This document shows, piece after piece, positions 1-8,753 of a stretch of DNA of 32,782 nt. Below the pieces are notes generated by a model, which ran no database searches, had not been told where the DNA came from, and saw only the letters and a list, made by a program, of their open reading frames with translations. The DNA comes from Candidatus Omnitrophota bacterium (GTDB taxonomy: Bacteria; Omnitrophota; Gorgyraeia; DAOVKU01): positions 1 to 32,782 of the forward strand of contig DAOVKU010000005.1 in the NCBI GenBank assembly GCA_030631665.1, read 5' to 3'. A program made the translations under genes and the position numbers. How positions within the stretch are numbered: position 1 is the stretch's first letter; each line of letters begins with the position of its first letter.

Positions 1-1
1 A

Positions 2-568
2 TGTAAAGTAGAACTTAATAAATCGAAATTTTATTTTTTTAGAGGCCTTACGGCCGAATCCATCAAGCTTATCAAGGACAGTCAAGTAATTTTGACCTGC
101 GAAAAATTAAAGTTGGAATATGGGGCTCCACTAATACTTATAGGCAGAGGCAAATTGAAGTTGACTTCCGGTGCCTTGAATATAAAAAAGTCTTTAGTGG
201 CATCCAAGTTTTCAAATTTTTTGTTTAAAATTATTGGTCCTTCTTTCGAAGATGAACTCATTTTTAATAGTTTTTTGCTTGAGTCAGATATCAATAGAAA
301 CAAAATAATTATACACTCTTTTAAAGCTACAGGCAAAGATCTAAAGATAGTAGCCGCTGGTGAGGTTGAGAAAGGGCAAAAAGTTGATTTTACGGTCGAC
401 ATTTTTCTTTCCAAGAGAATCACTGAAACAATGTCTGAAGGGACTAAAAAATTTTTATTTGAGTCTCAAAAAGACGGTTTTAGTAAAATTAGATTTGAAA
501 TTTATGGTTTACCCAAAGGGCCTTTTTTTAAGATAAAAACTCAGTTTTTGGAGTTGAATGTTAGTTAG
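2..568 (+). CDS. AsmA/TamB-like envelope protein, C-terminal part (5' end outside window)
   Basis: Frame 2 is open from the window edge (CKVELNKSKFYFFRGLTAESIKLIKDSQVIL...) to the stop at 568; the track's TTG start at 92 is internal. Beta-rich repeats suggest AsmA-like. Confidence 0.5.
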   Translation, partial: CKVELNKSKFYFFRGLTAESIKLIKDSQVILTCEKLKLEYGAPLILIGRGKLKLTSGALNIKKSLVASKFSNFLFKIIGPSFEDELIFNSFLLESDINRNKIIIHSFKATGKDLKIVAAGEVEKGQKVDFTVDIFLSKRITETMSEGTKKFLFESQKDGFSKIRFEIYGLPKGPFFKIKTQFLELNVS

Positions 569-761
569 TTCTTGCTGGAAAAATATCAAGAACTTATCCC
601 TTATGGTAGGGGAGTAGGCAAGGATTATACATTTGTCATAAAGACAAGATGGGGTGGATTGCGTGATTCACCGCAATGAGCTCAATTAGACCCTCCCCTA
701 AGACCCCTCCTTCAGGGGAATTAGGAAGGTTTATCCCTGTGGATTAAAAAACTTTTTTTAT

Positions 762-1346
762 ATGTTTGCCAGAAAAGAACGTAAACAACTTGAATTTTTT
801 GAGGAACTTACAAAGTTGCCCGCGAAAAGATTTAAACGTTTTAAGCTGCCTTCCGTGGGCGAAGAAAAAATAGTTCTTAAGGTCTCTTATGAAAAAATAG
901 TTTTAGCCAGTATTTTTTTTGTTTTAATTTTGACTTTAGTTTTTTCTCTAGGCGTAGAACGCGGCAGAGCTTTGAGGCAGTCTAAAGCGGAACAGGAAAT
1001 AATAAGTGTAGTTGAAGTTTTTCAAAAAAAAGAGAGTCAGCTTAAAAAAGAAGACATAAATTCCGCGCCTATTGAAAAAATAAAAGAGACCAACCTAAAA
1101 AATAAATTTTATACTATACAAGTTGTGGCTTACAAAAATTTAAGCCGAGCACTTAAGGAAAGAAAGAAAATAGAAAAGAGAGGACTCCAAGCATTTATTT
1201 TAAAGAAAAAAAAAGGTTGGCTTTCGGTCTGTGCCGGCAGTTTTAGCGATATTTCTTTAGCTAAAAAACAACTTTTAGTTTTAAGAAAGACTTATAGCGA
1301 TTGCTTTATTAAAGAGATAAAAAGAAAGGATCTTTATAATGAGTAG
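762..1346 (+). CDS. Membrane-anchored SPOR-domain protein
   Basis: N-terminal cytoplasmic stretch, one TM (IVLASIFFVLILTLVFSLGV), C-terminal FYTIQVVAYKNLSRALKERKKIEKRGLQAFIL SPOR signature. Confidence 0.8.
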   Translation: MFARKERKQLEFFEELTKLPAKRFKRFKLPSVGEEKIVLKVSYEKIVLASIFFVLILTLVFSLGVERGRALRQSKAEQEIISVVEVFQKKESQLKKEDINSAPIEKIKETNLKNKFYTIQVVAYKNLSRALKERKKIEKRGLQAFILKKKKGWLSVCAGSFSDISLAKKQLLVLRKTYSDCFIKEIKRKDLYNE

Positions 1347-2289
1347 ACGTTATTTTGTGATTATAATCTTAGTAATAATTCTTGTTTCAAGCTTTTTTTT
1401 AATTACGAAAAGGATTTCCAAAAATTTCAACGATAAGTCTTCTGCTTTGCAGGCATTTGTCGAAAAAGAGGAAGACCCTGGGTATGAAATATCAGTTCAA
1501 AAAATTAAAAAATTGAATCAAAATTTGCCAATAGCTTCAGAAAAGTTTGCTCTTAAGCAAGAGCAGGTAAAGCCCGAAAAAGAAAAGATAATTTTGAATA
1601 AATTTGATTTTCAGGAAGATGAAACAGATGTCTTAAAATTAAACCAGCAAGCCCAGAAACTTGAGGCAGCCGGTGATTTTGAAGGTGCAATCAAAAAGTA
1701 TAAAAAAGCTATAAACTTGAACCCCGATCTTGATATGATTTACAATAATTTAGGTGATCTCTATTACAAAAAAGGTGATTATTCTAAAGCTATTGAAAAT
1801 TTCAAAAAAGCATTAAAGATTAAAAGGCGTGCCGCCTATTATAGTAACTTGGGAAATGTCTATTATAAAAAAGGTGAGTATTCCAAAGCCATTTTAAGAT
1901 ATGAAAAGGCATTAAAAATTGAACCGGAGGCAGCTTATATTTACAATAATTTAGGCGATGCTTATTTAAAAAAAGGGTCTTCGCTTATAGCTATAAAGTA
2001 TTTAAAAAAGGCTATTTCGTTAAAACCCGATTTTTTATTAGCTTATATAAATTTGGCGCAGGCCTATATGCAAAGAGGTAAATCAGGGGAAGCGGAAAAA
2101 ACGTTGCGCCAGGCTATAGACGATAACCAAAATGAACTTATTTTCTATCTCGAACTGGCCAATTTATATGAAAGGCAGGAGAAATACGAAGAAGAGCTAA
2201 ATTTATTAAAGGAATATTTGATTTTCAATCCAGGCAACAAAATTGTGGAATCAAAGATTAAAAGTTTGGAACATGCGCTGTATAAATAA
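1339..2289 (+). CDS. TPR-repeat protein with N-terminal signal anchor
   Basis: Tandem TPRs (YNNLGDLYYKKGDYSKAIENFKKALKI...); 8 nt overlap with upstream SPOR gene. Confidence 0.9.
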   Translation: MSRRYFVIIILVIILVSSFFLITKRISKNFNDKSSALQAFVEKEEDPGYEISVQKIKKLNQNLPIASEKFALKQEQVKPEKEKIILNKFDFQEDETDVLKLNQQAQKLEAAGDFEGAIKKYKKAINLNPDLDMIYNNLGDLYYKKGDYSKAIENFKKALKIKRRAAYYSNLGNVYYKKGEYSKAILRYEKALKIEPEAAYIYNNLGDAYLKKGSSLIAIKYLKKAISLKPDFLLAYINLAQAYMQRGKSGEAEKTLRQAIDDNQNELIFYLELANLYERQEKYEEELNLLKEYLIFNPGNKIVESKIKSLEHALYK

Positions 2290-2385
2290 GTTATATTTCA
2301 TAACATACATCTATATCTCTGCTCACCGGCACGCTGGTGGCAGGGATAACTTGTATTGTCGTTAATTAAAGGAGGTAAAAAAGAA

Positions 2386-2688
2386 ATGGCTCAACATCCA
2401 AGTTTGCGTTCAAGCAGTAAAAGCAAACAGCATCGCAGTGTTTTAAAAAGGTTTGAAAAAATAGAGATTTTAAAAAAGAAAGGATTGTGGGAAGAAGATA
2501 AAGATTCAGCTTTTGGCCTGCCAAAAGTAAAGGTGGTTCGATTTAAGGTAAAGAAGGAAAAGGCATCGGAAACAGCTGAGACAGCGCAGGCACAGACCGG
2601 AGAAGCAGCTGCCGGCACTGAACAAAAAACTCAAACTCAAGGTGAAAATAAGCAGCCGCAAAGCAAAAAGCAAGCTAAAAAAAGTTAA
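2386..2688 (+). CDS. Small basic protein (TIGR04137-like) with low-complexity C-terminal extension
   Basis: MAQHPSLRSSSKSKQHRSVLKRFEKIEILKKKGLW core; ATG at 2386 preceded by AAAGGAGG, so the track start at 2356 is too far upstream. Confidence 0.75.
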   Translation: MAQHPSLRSSSKSKQHRSVLKRFEKIEILKKKGLWEEDKDSAFGLPKVKVVRFKVKKEKASETAETAQAQTGEAAAGTEQKTQTQGENKQPQSKKQAKKS

Positions 2689-2785
2689 TCCTAAAGGATG
2701 CCCCCAAGGGGCACAGGTGGGCATAGATAGACCTTACTAATTCATCTTAAAGAAGGGTCTAATTTATGATAATCTTATTTAAAAA

Positions 2786-3754
2786 ATGAAACAGTTACGG
2801 TCAATTTTTTTTGCTTATTATTTATTAATGACTGGTATTCCATTTTTATCAATTGCAAGCGCCAGTCAGGGGGAAAATTTTTTTCTGGGCAAGATAATAA
2901 AAGACAATGTTGCTATTAGAAGCGGCTACAATAAAAATTTTAATCCTGTTCTTTTTTTAAATAAAGACGACCTTGTAATAATTTGTGGTAAGAATTTCTC
3001 CTGGTATAAAGTTATGCTTCCGCCAGACGCGGATTGTTACATTTGTGCTGATTTCGTAGAAGAGAACGGTAAAACCATGGGTTTTATTAAGGTAAACAAG
3101 CTGAATATTAGAGGGGGGCCAGATACCAAATTTGGCATAGTCGGACACTTAAAGAAGAACGATGAGGTTATTATTAAAAAAAGAGAAAGCGGCTGGTATA
3201 AAATTTTTCCCCCAGAAACCGCTTACGGCTGGATTTATGAAGATTATCTGTTCAATGCCGGCAGCGCCCAGGCCTTTCTTGAGGAAAGAAAACTTTTAAG
3301 TAAATTTGAAGAAAAATTTAGAAAACTTGAAAGAGATTATCAAGAATCTTTTTCTGCGCAAGATCAACTTCTTTCCCCGAAAGATGTTTTAAAAAAATTA
3401 GATTCTTTACTCGCAGAATATTCCAATTGCAAAGAAATTGTTGTCCGACTTCAAAAAAAGAAAGACATTATTTTAGAAAGAATAAAAAGTTTTAGTTTGG
3501 TAAGAGAAATTTCCCAGATAAGAGAACAAAATATAGTAGAGGCGGAAGGAAAAATACAGGACTTGGGGAAATTTTTAGGCAGAAGAGGTACTCATAAACT
3601 TATTAAAGATTCAAAGACCATTTTTTATCTCGAGAGCGAGGAGATAAACCTGGATATTTTTTCAAACTGCCGTGTTAGAGTTTGGGGTTTTATTGAAAGC
3701 GACCATCAGGCAAGCGAGCCACTGCTTAGAGTTGAAAAGTTAATTCTTAAATAA
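2786..3754 (+). CDS. Secreted protein with two bacterial SH3 domains
   Basis: Signal peptide; repeated NVAIRSGYNKNF...WYKV and KLNIRGGPDTKFGIVGHLKKNDEVIIKKRESGWYKI. Confidence 0.8.
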   Translation: MKQLRSIFFAYYLLMTGIPFLSIASASQGENFFLGKIIKDNVAIRSGYNKNFNPVLFLNKDDLVIICGKNFSWYKVMLPPDADCYICADFVEENGKTMGFIKVNKLNIRGGPDTKFGIVGHLKKNDEVIIKKRESGWYKIFPPETAYGWIYEDYLFNAGSAQAFLEERKLLSKFEEKFRKLERDYQESFSAQDQLLSPKDVLKKLDSLLAEYSNCKEIVVRLQKKKDIILERIKSFSLVREISQIREQNIVEAEGKIQDLGKFLGRRGTHKLIKDSKTIFYLESEEINLDIFSNCRVRVWGFIESDHQASEPLLRVEKLILK

Positions 3755-3780
3755 AGATGCAACTCAAGGAGGAAGAAGCA

Positions 3781-4260
3781 ATGACAAGAGCTTTAGTTAC
3801 CTTTTTTTCTAAAAGTGGTCATACTAAAGAAATGGCCTTTTTTATTTCCGAAAATTTGAAGAAGGACAATTTAGATGTTAACATAAGACCCATAGATAAA
3901 ATTAAAGTGGACGACTTGCTCAAATTTGAGATCATTCTTATTGGTTCTCCGACCTATTATGGGGTAATGGCTAAGGAAATTAAAGAACTTTTGGATGAAA
4001 GTGTTCGCTTTCATGGGCAATTGAAGGGAAAAATTGGAGGTGCTTTTACTTCTGCTGCCAATATTGGTGGTGGCAATGAAACTACCATACTTAGCATTTT
4101 GAATGCTTTTTTGGTTCATGGTATGATAATTACAGGTAATCCTTTTGGCGACCATTATGGCCCTGTTTCTATTGGTAAGCCGGACAATAGAGCAAAAGAC
4201 CAATGTGTTCAATATGCCAAGATAATCGCAGAACTTGCTAAGAGGATATATAGAGAATGA
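3781..4260 (+). CDS. Flavodoxin / NAD(P)H:quinone oxidoreductase (WrbA-like)
   Basis: MTRALVTFFSKSGHTKEMA, GSPTYYGVMAKEIKE, AFTSAANIGGGNETT; ATG 3781 preceded by AAGGAGGAAGAAGCA. Confidence 0.8.
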   Translation: MTRALVTFFSKSGHTKEMAFFISENLKKDNLDVNIRPIDKIKVDDLLKFEIILIGSPTYYGVMAKEIKELLDESVRFHGQLKGKIGGAFTSAANIGGGNETTILSILNAFLVHGMIITGNPFGDHYGPVSIGKPDNRAKDQCVQYAKIIAELAKRIYRE

Positions 4261-4877
4261 ACTTTTTAGAATTCGGTCTATTTTTAGTGGTACTCATTCC
4301 CAGTGTTTCTTTACATGAATTATTTCATGGTTGGACGGCTTATCGACTTGGAGATCCAACCGCTAAACTTATGGGCCGCCTTACTCTTAATCCCATAGCT
4401 CATATAGATCCCATTGGTACCTTGCTTCTTCCTTTTCTAATGTTTTTATTTACAGGCTTTGTTTTTGGATATGCCAAACCTGTGCCAATAAATCCAGCCA
4501 ACCTTCGTGATCCAAAGCGAGATATGATCTTAATCGGCTTATCCGGGCCACTGGCTAATTTGTTACTAGCTCTGGTATTTTCCTTGATGATAAAAGCAGG
4601 ATTATTAACCGGACTTTTAACTAGTTTATCGGCTATGTATGTATTACTCCGTTTTGGCATTATTATCAATCTCATCCTGGCAATTTTCAACCTGGTGCCC
4701 ATTCCTCCCCTGGATGGCTCGCGGGTTTTGATGGGAATTTTGCCTTATCACTTAGCTGTTTCCTACTCTAAATTAGAACCCTATGGATTTTTGATAATAG
4801 TTGGATTGCTTTATTTAGGAATTATAGGTAAGATTATTTTTCCGGTTATAAATTTTTTAACAACAATACTATTGTAA
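4257..4877 (+). CDS. Site-2 protease family (M50) membrane metalloprotease
   Basis: HELFHG (HExxH), multiple TM segments, FNLVPIPPLDGSR (NPxPPLDG-type) motif; ATGA overlap with upstream gene. Confidence 0.88.
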   Translation: MNFLEFGLFLVVLIPSVSLHELFHGWTAYRLGDPTAKLMGRLTLNPIAHIDPIGTLLLPFLMFLFTGFVFGYAKPVPINPANLRDPKRDMILIGLSGPLANLLLALVFSLMIKAGLLTGLLTSLSAMYVLLRFGIIINLILAIFNLVPIPPLDGSRVLMGILPYHLAVSYSKLEPYGFLIIVGLLYLGIIGKIIFPVINFLTTILL

Positions 4878-4887
4878 TAAATGCATC

Positions 4888-4917
4888 TTGACATTAAAAA
4901 AAGTTTTAATATATACT
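4888..4917 (+). promoter_or_regulatory. Sigma70-type promoter for aroB
   Basis: TTGACA (4888-4893), 18 nt spacer, TATACT (4912-4917); ATG at 4932 leaves only a very short 5' UTR. Confidence 0.6.
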
Positions 4918-4931
4918 TAGTTTGAAGACTT

Positions 4932-6026
4932 ATGAAAAAAATTACTCTCCATTTACCAGGCCGAAGCTATCCTATAGTTGTAACTGATTCTTTTTCTCTC
5001 TTGCCGCGTTATCTGAAGAAAGTTGACGCAGGCAACCATGCCTGTATTGTAACTAACTCAAAGATAAAACGACTATTTGCCGGGCAAATTACTGGCGCTT
5101 TAAAAAAAGCTGCTATAGATTCAGATTTTTTCCTTATCCAGGATACAGAAACAAGTAAGTCATTTGAGGTCGCTTGTCTTCTAATAGAGAAAATTCTAAA
5201 AATGGACAAAAGGAAGAAAATTTTTATAGTTGCCCTGGGCGGCGGGGTAGTGGGAGACCTGGCTGGTTTTGTAGCTTGCATTTATAAGCGCGGCGTGCCT
5301 TTTATACAGATACCCACAACTTTACTGGGGCAGGTCGATTCTTCCATTGGCGGTAAGGTGGCTGTTGATGTAAAAGAAGCTAAAAATATAATCGGTGCTT
5401 TCTATCAACCATGTCTTGTATATAGCAGCCTCGCCACTTTAGAGACGCTGCCTTTAATTGAAATTAGGGCCGGCCTGGCTGAAATCATAAAATATGCTGT
5501 GATAGGCGATAAAAATCTTTTTAAAACTTTAGAAAATAAAATGGAACTTTTATTAAACAGGCAGAAGAAAATTTTAGAGCAGGTAATCTTTATATGTGCC
5601 CGAATCAAATCTTTAATTGTGGAAGAGGATGAAAAAGAAAAGAAGGGCCTGAGGACTATTCTGAACTTTGGACATACTTTTGGCCATGCCATCGAAGCCG
5701 CTTGTGCTTATTCAAAGAAAGTTAGTCACGGACAGGCTATAGCCATTGGCATGTTGATGGCATGCGACCTGTCTGTTTCTTTAAGCCTGTGTTCTAATGA
5801 GACAGGCGAGCGCCTTGAGGCCATTATCAAGAGAGCCGGTTTGCCAACTCACATTGTGGGCCTGAAATTAAAAGATATTTTATCGGCCATGAAACATGAT
5901 AAAAAATTTATCCATGGAAAAAACAGGCTTGTTTTGCCTATTTCAATAGGTAAAGTAGGAATATTTGAGGACATAGATGAGAGAAAAATAAAAGCAGCCT
6001 GCCGAGCAAGAATTAAAAATGGTTAA
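4932..6026 (+). CDS. aroB: 3-dehydroquinate synthase
   Basis: GGGVVGDLAGFVACIYKRGVPFIQIPTTLLGQVDSSIGGKVAVD, NFGHTFGHAIE. Confidence 0.95.
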   Translation: MKKITLHLPGRSYPIVVTDSFSLLPRYLKKVDAGNHACIVTNSKIKRLFAGQITGALKKAAIDSDFFLIQDTETSKSFEVACLLIEKILKMDKRKKIFIVALGGGVVGDLAGFVACIYKRGVPFIQIPTTLLGQVDSSIGGKVAVDVKEAKNIIGAFYQPCLVYSSLATLETLPLIEIRAGLAEIIKYAVIGDKNLFKTLENKMELLLNRQKKILEQVIFICARIKSLIVEEDEKEKKGLRTILNFGHTFGHAIEAACAYSKKVSHGQAIAIGMLMACDLSVSLSLCSNETGERLEAIIKRAGLPTHIVGLKLKDILSAMKHDKKFIHGKNRLVLPISIGKVGIFEDIDERKIKAACRARIKNG

Positions 6027-6438
6027 AGAGATTTTCATTTCTTCGACTCAAAAGAGACAGTTTATCGATATAACAGATAAGGTTTTATCGCTGGTGAGAG
6101 AGAGCGGCATAGAAAGTGGGATATGTTTTTTATACGTTCCCCATACAACCGCCGCCATTACCATAAATGAAAATGCCGATCACAGTGTTCAAAAAGATAT
6201 TTTAAAAGAATTGGAAAAAATAGTACCTCTTGATGATAACTACAGCCATAGCGAAGGTAATGCGGCCGCCCATATTAAATCAACTCTTAGCGGTATCACC
6301 CAGTATTTTTTTATCCAGGACGGAGAAGCAAAGTTGGGCACCTGGCAGGGAATATTTTTTTGTGAGTTTGATGGGCCGCGCAGGAGGCAGGTTTTGGTTA
6401 ATGTTGTCAATGAAGACACAACTTACGAAGCGAAGTGA
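6019..6438 (+). CDS. YjbQ family protein (UPF0047, secondary thiamine-phosphate synthase family)
   Basis: FLYVPHTTAAITINENAD, NYSHSEGNAAAHIKSTLSG, LGTWQGIFFCEFDGPRRRQV. Confidence 0.9.
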   Translation: MVKEIFISSTQKRQFIDITDKVLSLVRESGIESGICFLYVPHTTAAITINENADHSVQKDILKELEKIVPLDDNYSHSEGNAAAHIKSTLSGITQYFFIQDGEAKLGTWQGIFFCEFDGPRRRQVLVNVVNEDTTYEAK

Positions 6439-6448
6439 GGTAAGTTGT
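6418..6448 (+). repeat. Inverted repeat ACAACTTAC / GTAAGTTGT spanning the yjbQ stop codon
   Basis: 9 bp perfect arms 6418-6426 and 6440-6448, 13 nt loop; resembles the element at 8754-8787. Confidence 0.65.
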
Positions 6449-6536
6449 CTGTCTGTCCCGAATGTAGTAGCCTGCAATAGTATTACTTCGGGATCCCGAA
6501 GAGATTCTTCGAAGAAACACCTCATTCGGGAAACCT

Positions 6537-6558
6537 ACCCCGAAGTTTCGGGGTTAAT
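6537..6558 (+). repeat. Dispersed palindromic repeat ACCCCGAAGTTTCGGGGTTAAT (copy 1)
   Basis: Near-identical (20/22) to 8801-8822. Confidence 0.7.
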
Positions 6559-6560
6559 TT

Positions 6561-6603
6561 GTACTTATCAGTTATGTTCACTTGCGTTCTATAACTGATG
6601 TAC
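6561..6603 (+). repeat. Hairpin leader upstream of the EF-Tu-like gene
   Basis: GTAC(TT)ATCAGTTAT ... ATAACTGATGTAC: long inverted repeat with a 2-nt bulge. Confidence 0.6.
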
Positions 6604-6625
6604 TCACTAAATGGGGGTGAAATTA

Positions 6626-6895
6626 ATGGAAGAAATAGGTAAAATCGTAGCTTATTTTAAGATACCGCAGGCAGCCATAATAAAAATTGAGAAGGGAACT
6701 CTGGCAGTGGGTGATTATGTGAGAATTAAAGGTCATACGACAGATTTTATCCAGAAAGTTGAGTCTATGGAGATTGAACATAAAGCTCTGAATAAAGCCA
6801 GCGCGTCTCAGGAAATAGGATTGAAGGTCAAAGAAAAAGTCAGAGAGCACGATCTAGTTTATAAACTGGAGCCATCCGAAATAGAGGAGGTTTGA
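6626..6895 (+). CDS. Standalone translation elongation factor (EF-Tu domain 2)-like protein
   Basis: MEEIGKIVAYFKIPQAAIIKIEKGTLAVGDYVRIKGHTTDFIQKVESMEIEHKAL...GLKVKEKVREHDLVYK; ATG 6626 follows GGGGGTG. Confidence 0.75.
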   Translation: MEEIGKIVAYFKIPQAAIIKIEKGTLAVGDYVRIKGHTTDFIQKVESMEIEHKALNKASASQEIGLKVKEKVREHDLVYKLEPSEIEEV

Positions 6896-6909
6896 AAAAA
6901 ATTTAACCT

Positions 6910-7368
6910 ATGGAAGTCAAGCCCTTTAAAGACAGCGAACAGGAAAAGATCAAAAATTTTATTACCTGGATTTTAGAAAAAGAGTTTACCATCAAAAGCG
7001 AGGAATACCCCGAACAGGATTTAGATAATTTAAAAAAAATTTATCGACAGCCAGGCTGTATTATGCTGATAGCCGAAGAAGAAGGACAGTTGATTGGAAC
7101 AGTGGCCGTTAAAGACGAAAACAGAGAAATTGCTTTAATCAGGCGACTTTTTATTCATCCCGCCTATCGTCGTAGAGGATTTGGTTTGGTTTTACTTGGC
7201 CGAGCTATAGATTTTTGTCGCTTAAATGGCTATAAACAAGTAATCTTTCGTGCTACTTCCGGTATGTCGTCTGCTATTTCTCTTTGTCTTAGACAAGGTT
7301 TTAAAGAAACGGAAAGAATGACCCTTGAAGGTTCTGAGGTGGTAGCCCTTCATTATTCTCTTACCTGA
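6910..7368 (+). CDS. GNAT family N-acetyltransferase
   Basis: RRLFIHPAYRRRGFGLVLLGRAIDFCR acetyl-CoA motif. Confidence 0.88.
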   Translation: MEVKPFKDSEQEKIKNFITWILEKEFTIKSEEYPEQDLDNLKKIYRQPGCIMLIAEEEGQLIGTVAVKDENREIALIRRLFIHPAYRRRGFGLVLLGRAIDFCRLNGYKQVIFRATSGMSSAISLCLRQGFKETERMTLEGSEVVALHYSLT

Positions 7369-7382
7369 AAAAGGATGTTTTT

Positions 7383-8045
7383 ATGAAAGCTGTTGATCCC
7401 CGAATTGTTCAGGAGATAGACAGGAGAACTATGGAAGATTTTCTTTTTCCAAGGTTGATTCTGATGGAGAATGCCGGCAGAGAAGTAGCAAAAGAAAGCA
7501 CCGCTTTTTTTAAACCGAAGAAAATAATTTTATTCTGTGGCGGGGGTTTTAATGCCGGAGATGGTCTTGTGGCCGCCAGATACCTTTTGGAATACGCACA
7601 AAAAATAACTGTGATATTGACCAGCCAAGAAGACAAATTAAAAAGCGAGACAAGAATCAATCTGGAAATTTTAAAAAAGCTTGGTGTTAAGATAATTAAT
7701 TTAACCGCGTTGGAAAATTTCCAAAATTTTATCTTAAAAGAAAAAAGCGACTTAATTATAGATGCTATGATAGGCATAGGCCTTAAGTCGCAAATAGAGG
7801 GTTTTTTGAAAGAGGTTATAGAGAAAATAAATAAGAAGAAAGCAAAAGTTATTTCCGTTGATATACCAAGTGGCTTATCGGCCCAAACAGGTGTTACTTG
7901 CGGGGCATGCATTAAAGCCGATTTGACAGTTACTTTTACTTTTCCAAAAAAAGGCATGTATATAGGCCATGGCCCGGAATATTGTGGAAAGATAAAAGTG
8001 GTCAATATCGGAATCCCCAAAAGAATAATAAAGGAAATGTTATAG
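7383..8045 (+). CDS. nnrE: NAD(P)H-hydrate epimerase (YjeF N-terminal domain only)
   Basis: MENAGREVAKE, FCGGGFNAGDGLVAARYL, DAMIGIGLKSQIEG, VDIPSGLSAQTG. Confidence 0.88.
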   Translation: MKAVDPRIVQEIDRRTMEDFLFPRLILMENAGREVAKESTAFFKPKKIILFCGGGFNAGDGLVAARYLLEYAQKITVILTSQEDKLKSETRINLEILKKLGVKIINLTALENFQNFILKEKSDLIIDAMIGIGLKSQIEGFLKEVIEKINKKKAKVISVDIPSGLSAQTGVTCGACIKADLTVTFTFPKKGMYIGHGPEYCGKIKVVNIGIPKRIIKEML

Positions 8046-8749
8046 TGTTTTTTAAAAGAAGAAAAAAAGAAAAAGATTTTGATATTTTGACAGAAGCCGA
8101 GATTCAGAAAAAATTATACGGACATCTTAAAGAGGATAAACAGCAAGAGGCAAATGATTTTGAGAAAAAGGCGGAGATTATAGAAAAAGAGCAGGTCAAA
8201 AAAGAGGCAGAAGATAGAATAAAAGCACTCGAAAAAAAACTCGTTTTATCCAGGGAATCCGCTTCTGCTTCCCGTCATAAAATAAGCCAGTTAGAGAACG
8301 AAATTTTATCCAAAGAACAAAAATCCATCTTTAATAAACCAAGCCATTTTGCAAAAGTAAAGAACTTAGGAGTTTTTTTAATCTTGGTTGTGATTGTAGC
8401 CGTGGGATTGATTTTGTTGATTTCGAGAAAGAAAACGCCCACATTTTTAGATAGCACACAACTAATTTCCCCGGACAAAATTGAAGCCGAGTTTTCGGAA
8501 AACAATGTCTCCAGTGAATCTTTTTATACTATACAGGTTTGCCTTTATGAAAAGGAAAAAGACGCCAGGCATTTGGTTGAAGAACTAAAAGAAAAGAAAT
8601 TTGATGCTTATGTGTATTTATATAAGTCTAAATCTCGAACTAAATATAGAGTTTACGTTGGCAGGTTTTCTTCTGAAAAAAGCGCCTTAAGGGCGCTTAA
8701 GAGCCTAAAGAAGATTTTTAAAGATAGTTTTGTGCGGGTTATTAAATAA
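8045..8749 (+). CDS. SPOR-domain membrane protein
   Basis: Coiled coil, one TM (LGVFLILVVIVAVGLILLI), C-terminal FYTIQVCLYEKEKDARHLVEELKEKKFDAYVYL. Likely GTG start at 8045 overlapping the nnrE stop; the track start 7982 is inside nnrE. Confidence 0.75.
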   Translation: MFFKRRKKEKDFDILTEAEIQKKLYGHLKEDKQQEANDFEKKAEIIEKEQVKKEAEDRIKALEKKLVLSRESASASRHKISQLENEILSKEQKSIFNKPSHFAKVKNLGVFLILVVIVAVGLILLISRKKTPTFLDSTQLISPDKIEAEFSENNVSSESFYTIQVCLYEKEKDARHLVEELKEKKFDAYVYLYKSKSRTKYRVYVGRFSSEKSALRALKSLKKIFKDSFVRVIK

Positions 8750-8753
8750 GGAA

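Noticed and set aside
569-761. Possible tRNA or RNA gene in the first spacer (ATTGCG/CGCAAT and GTTCTTG/CAAGAAC hairpins)
   Set aside because: No cloverleaf, anticodon arm or TTCRA motif; better described as palindromic spacer.
6230-6598. 122-aa plus-strand ORF overlapping yjbQ
   Set aside because: Alternative frame of yjbQ running into the palindromic spacer; no domain.
7409-8020. 203-aa minus-strand ORF
   Set aside because: Fully antisense to nnrE, which has clear family motifs; no recognisable domain or SD.
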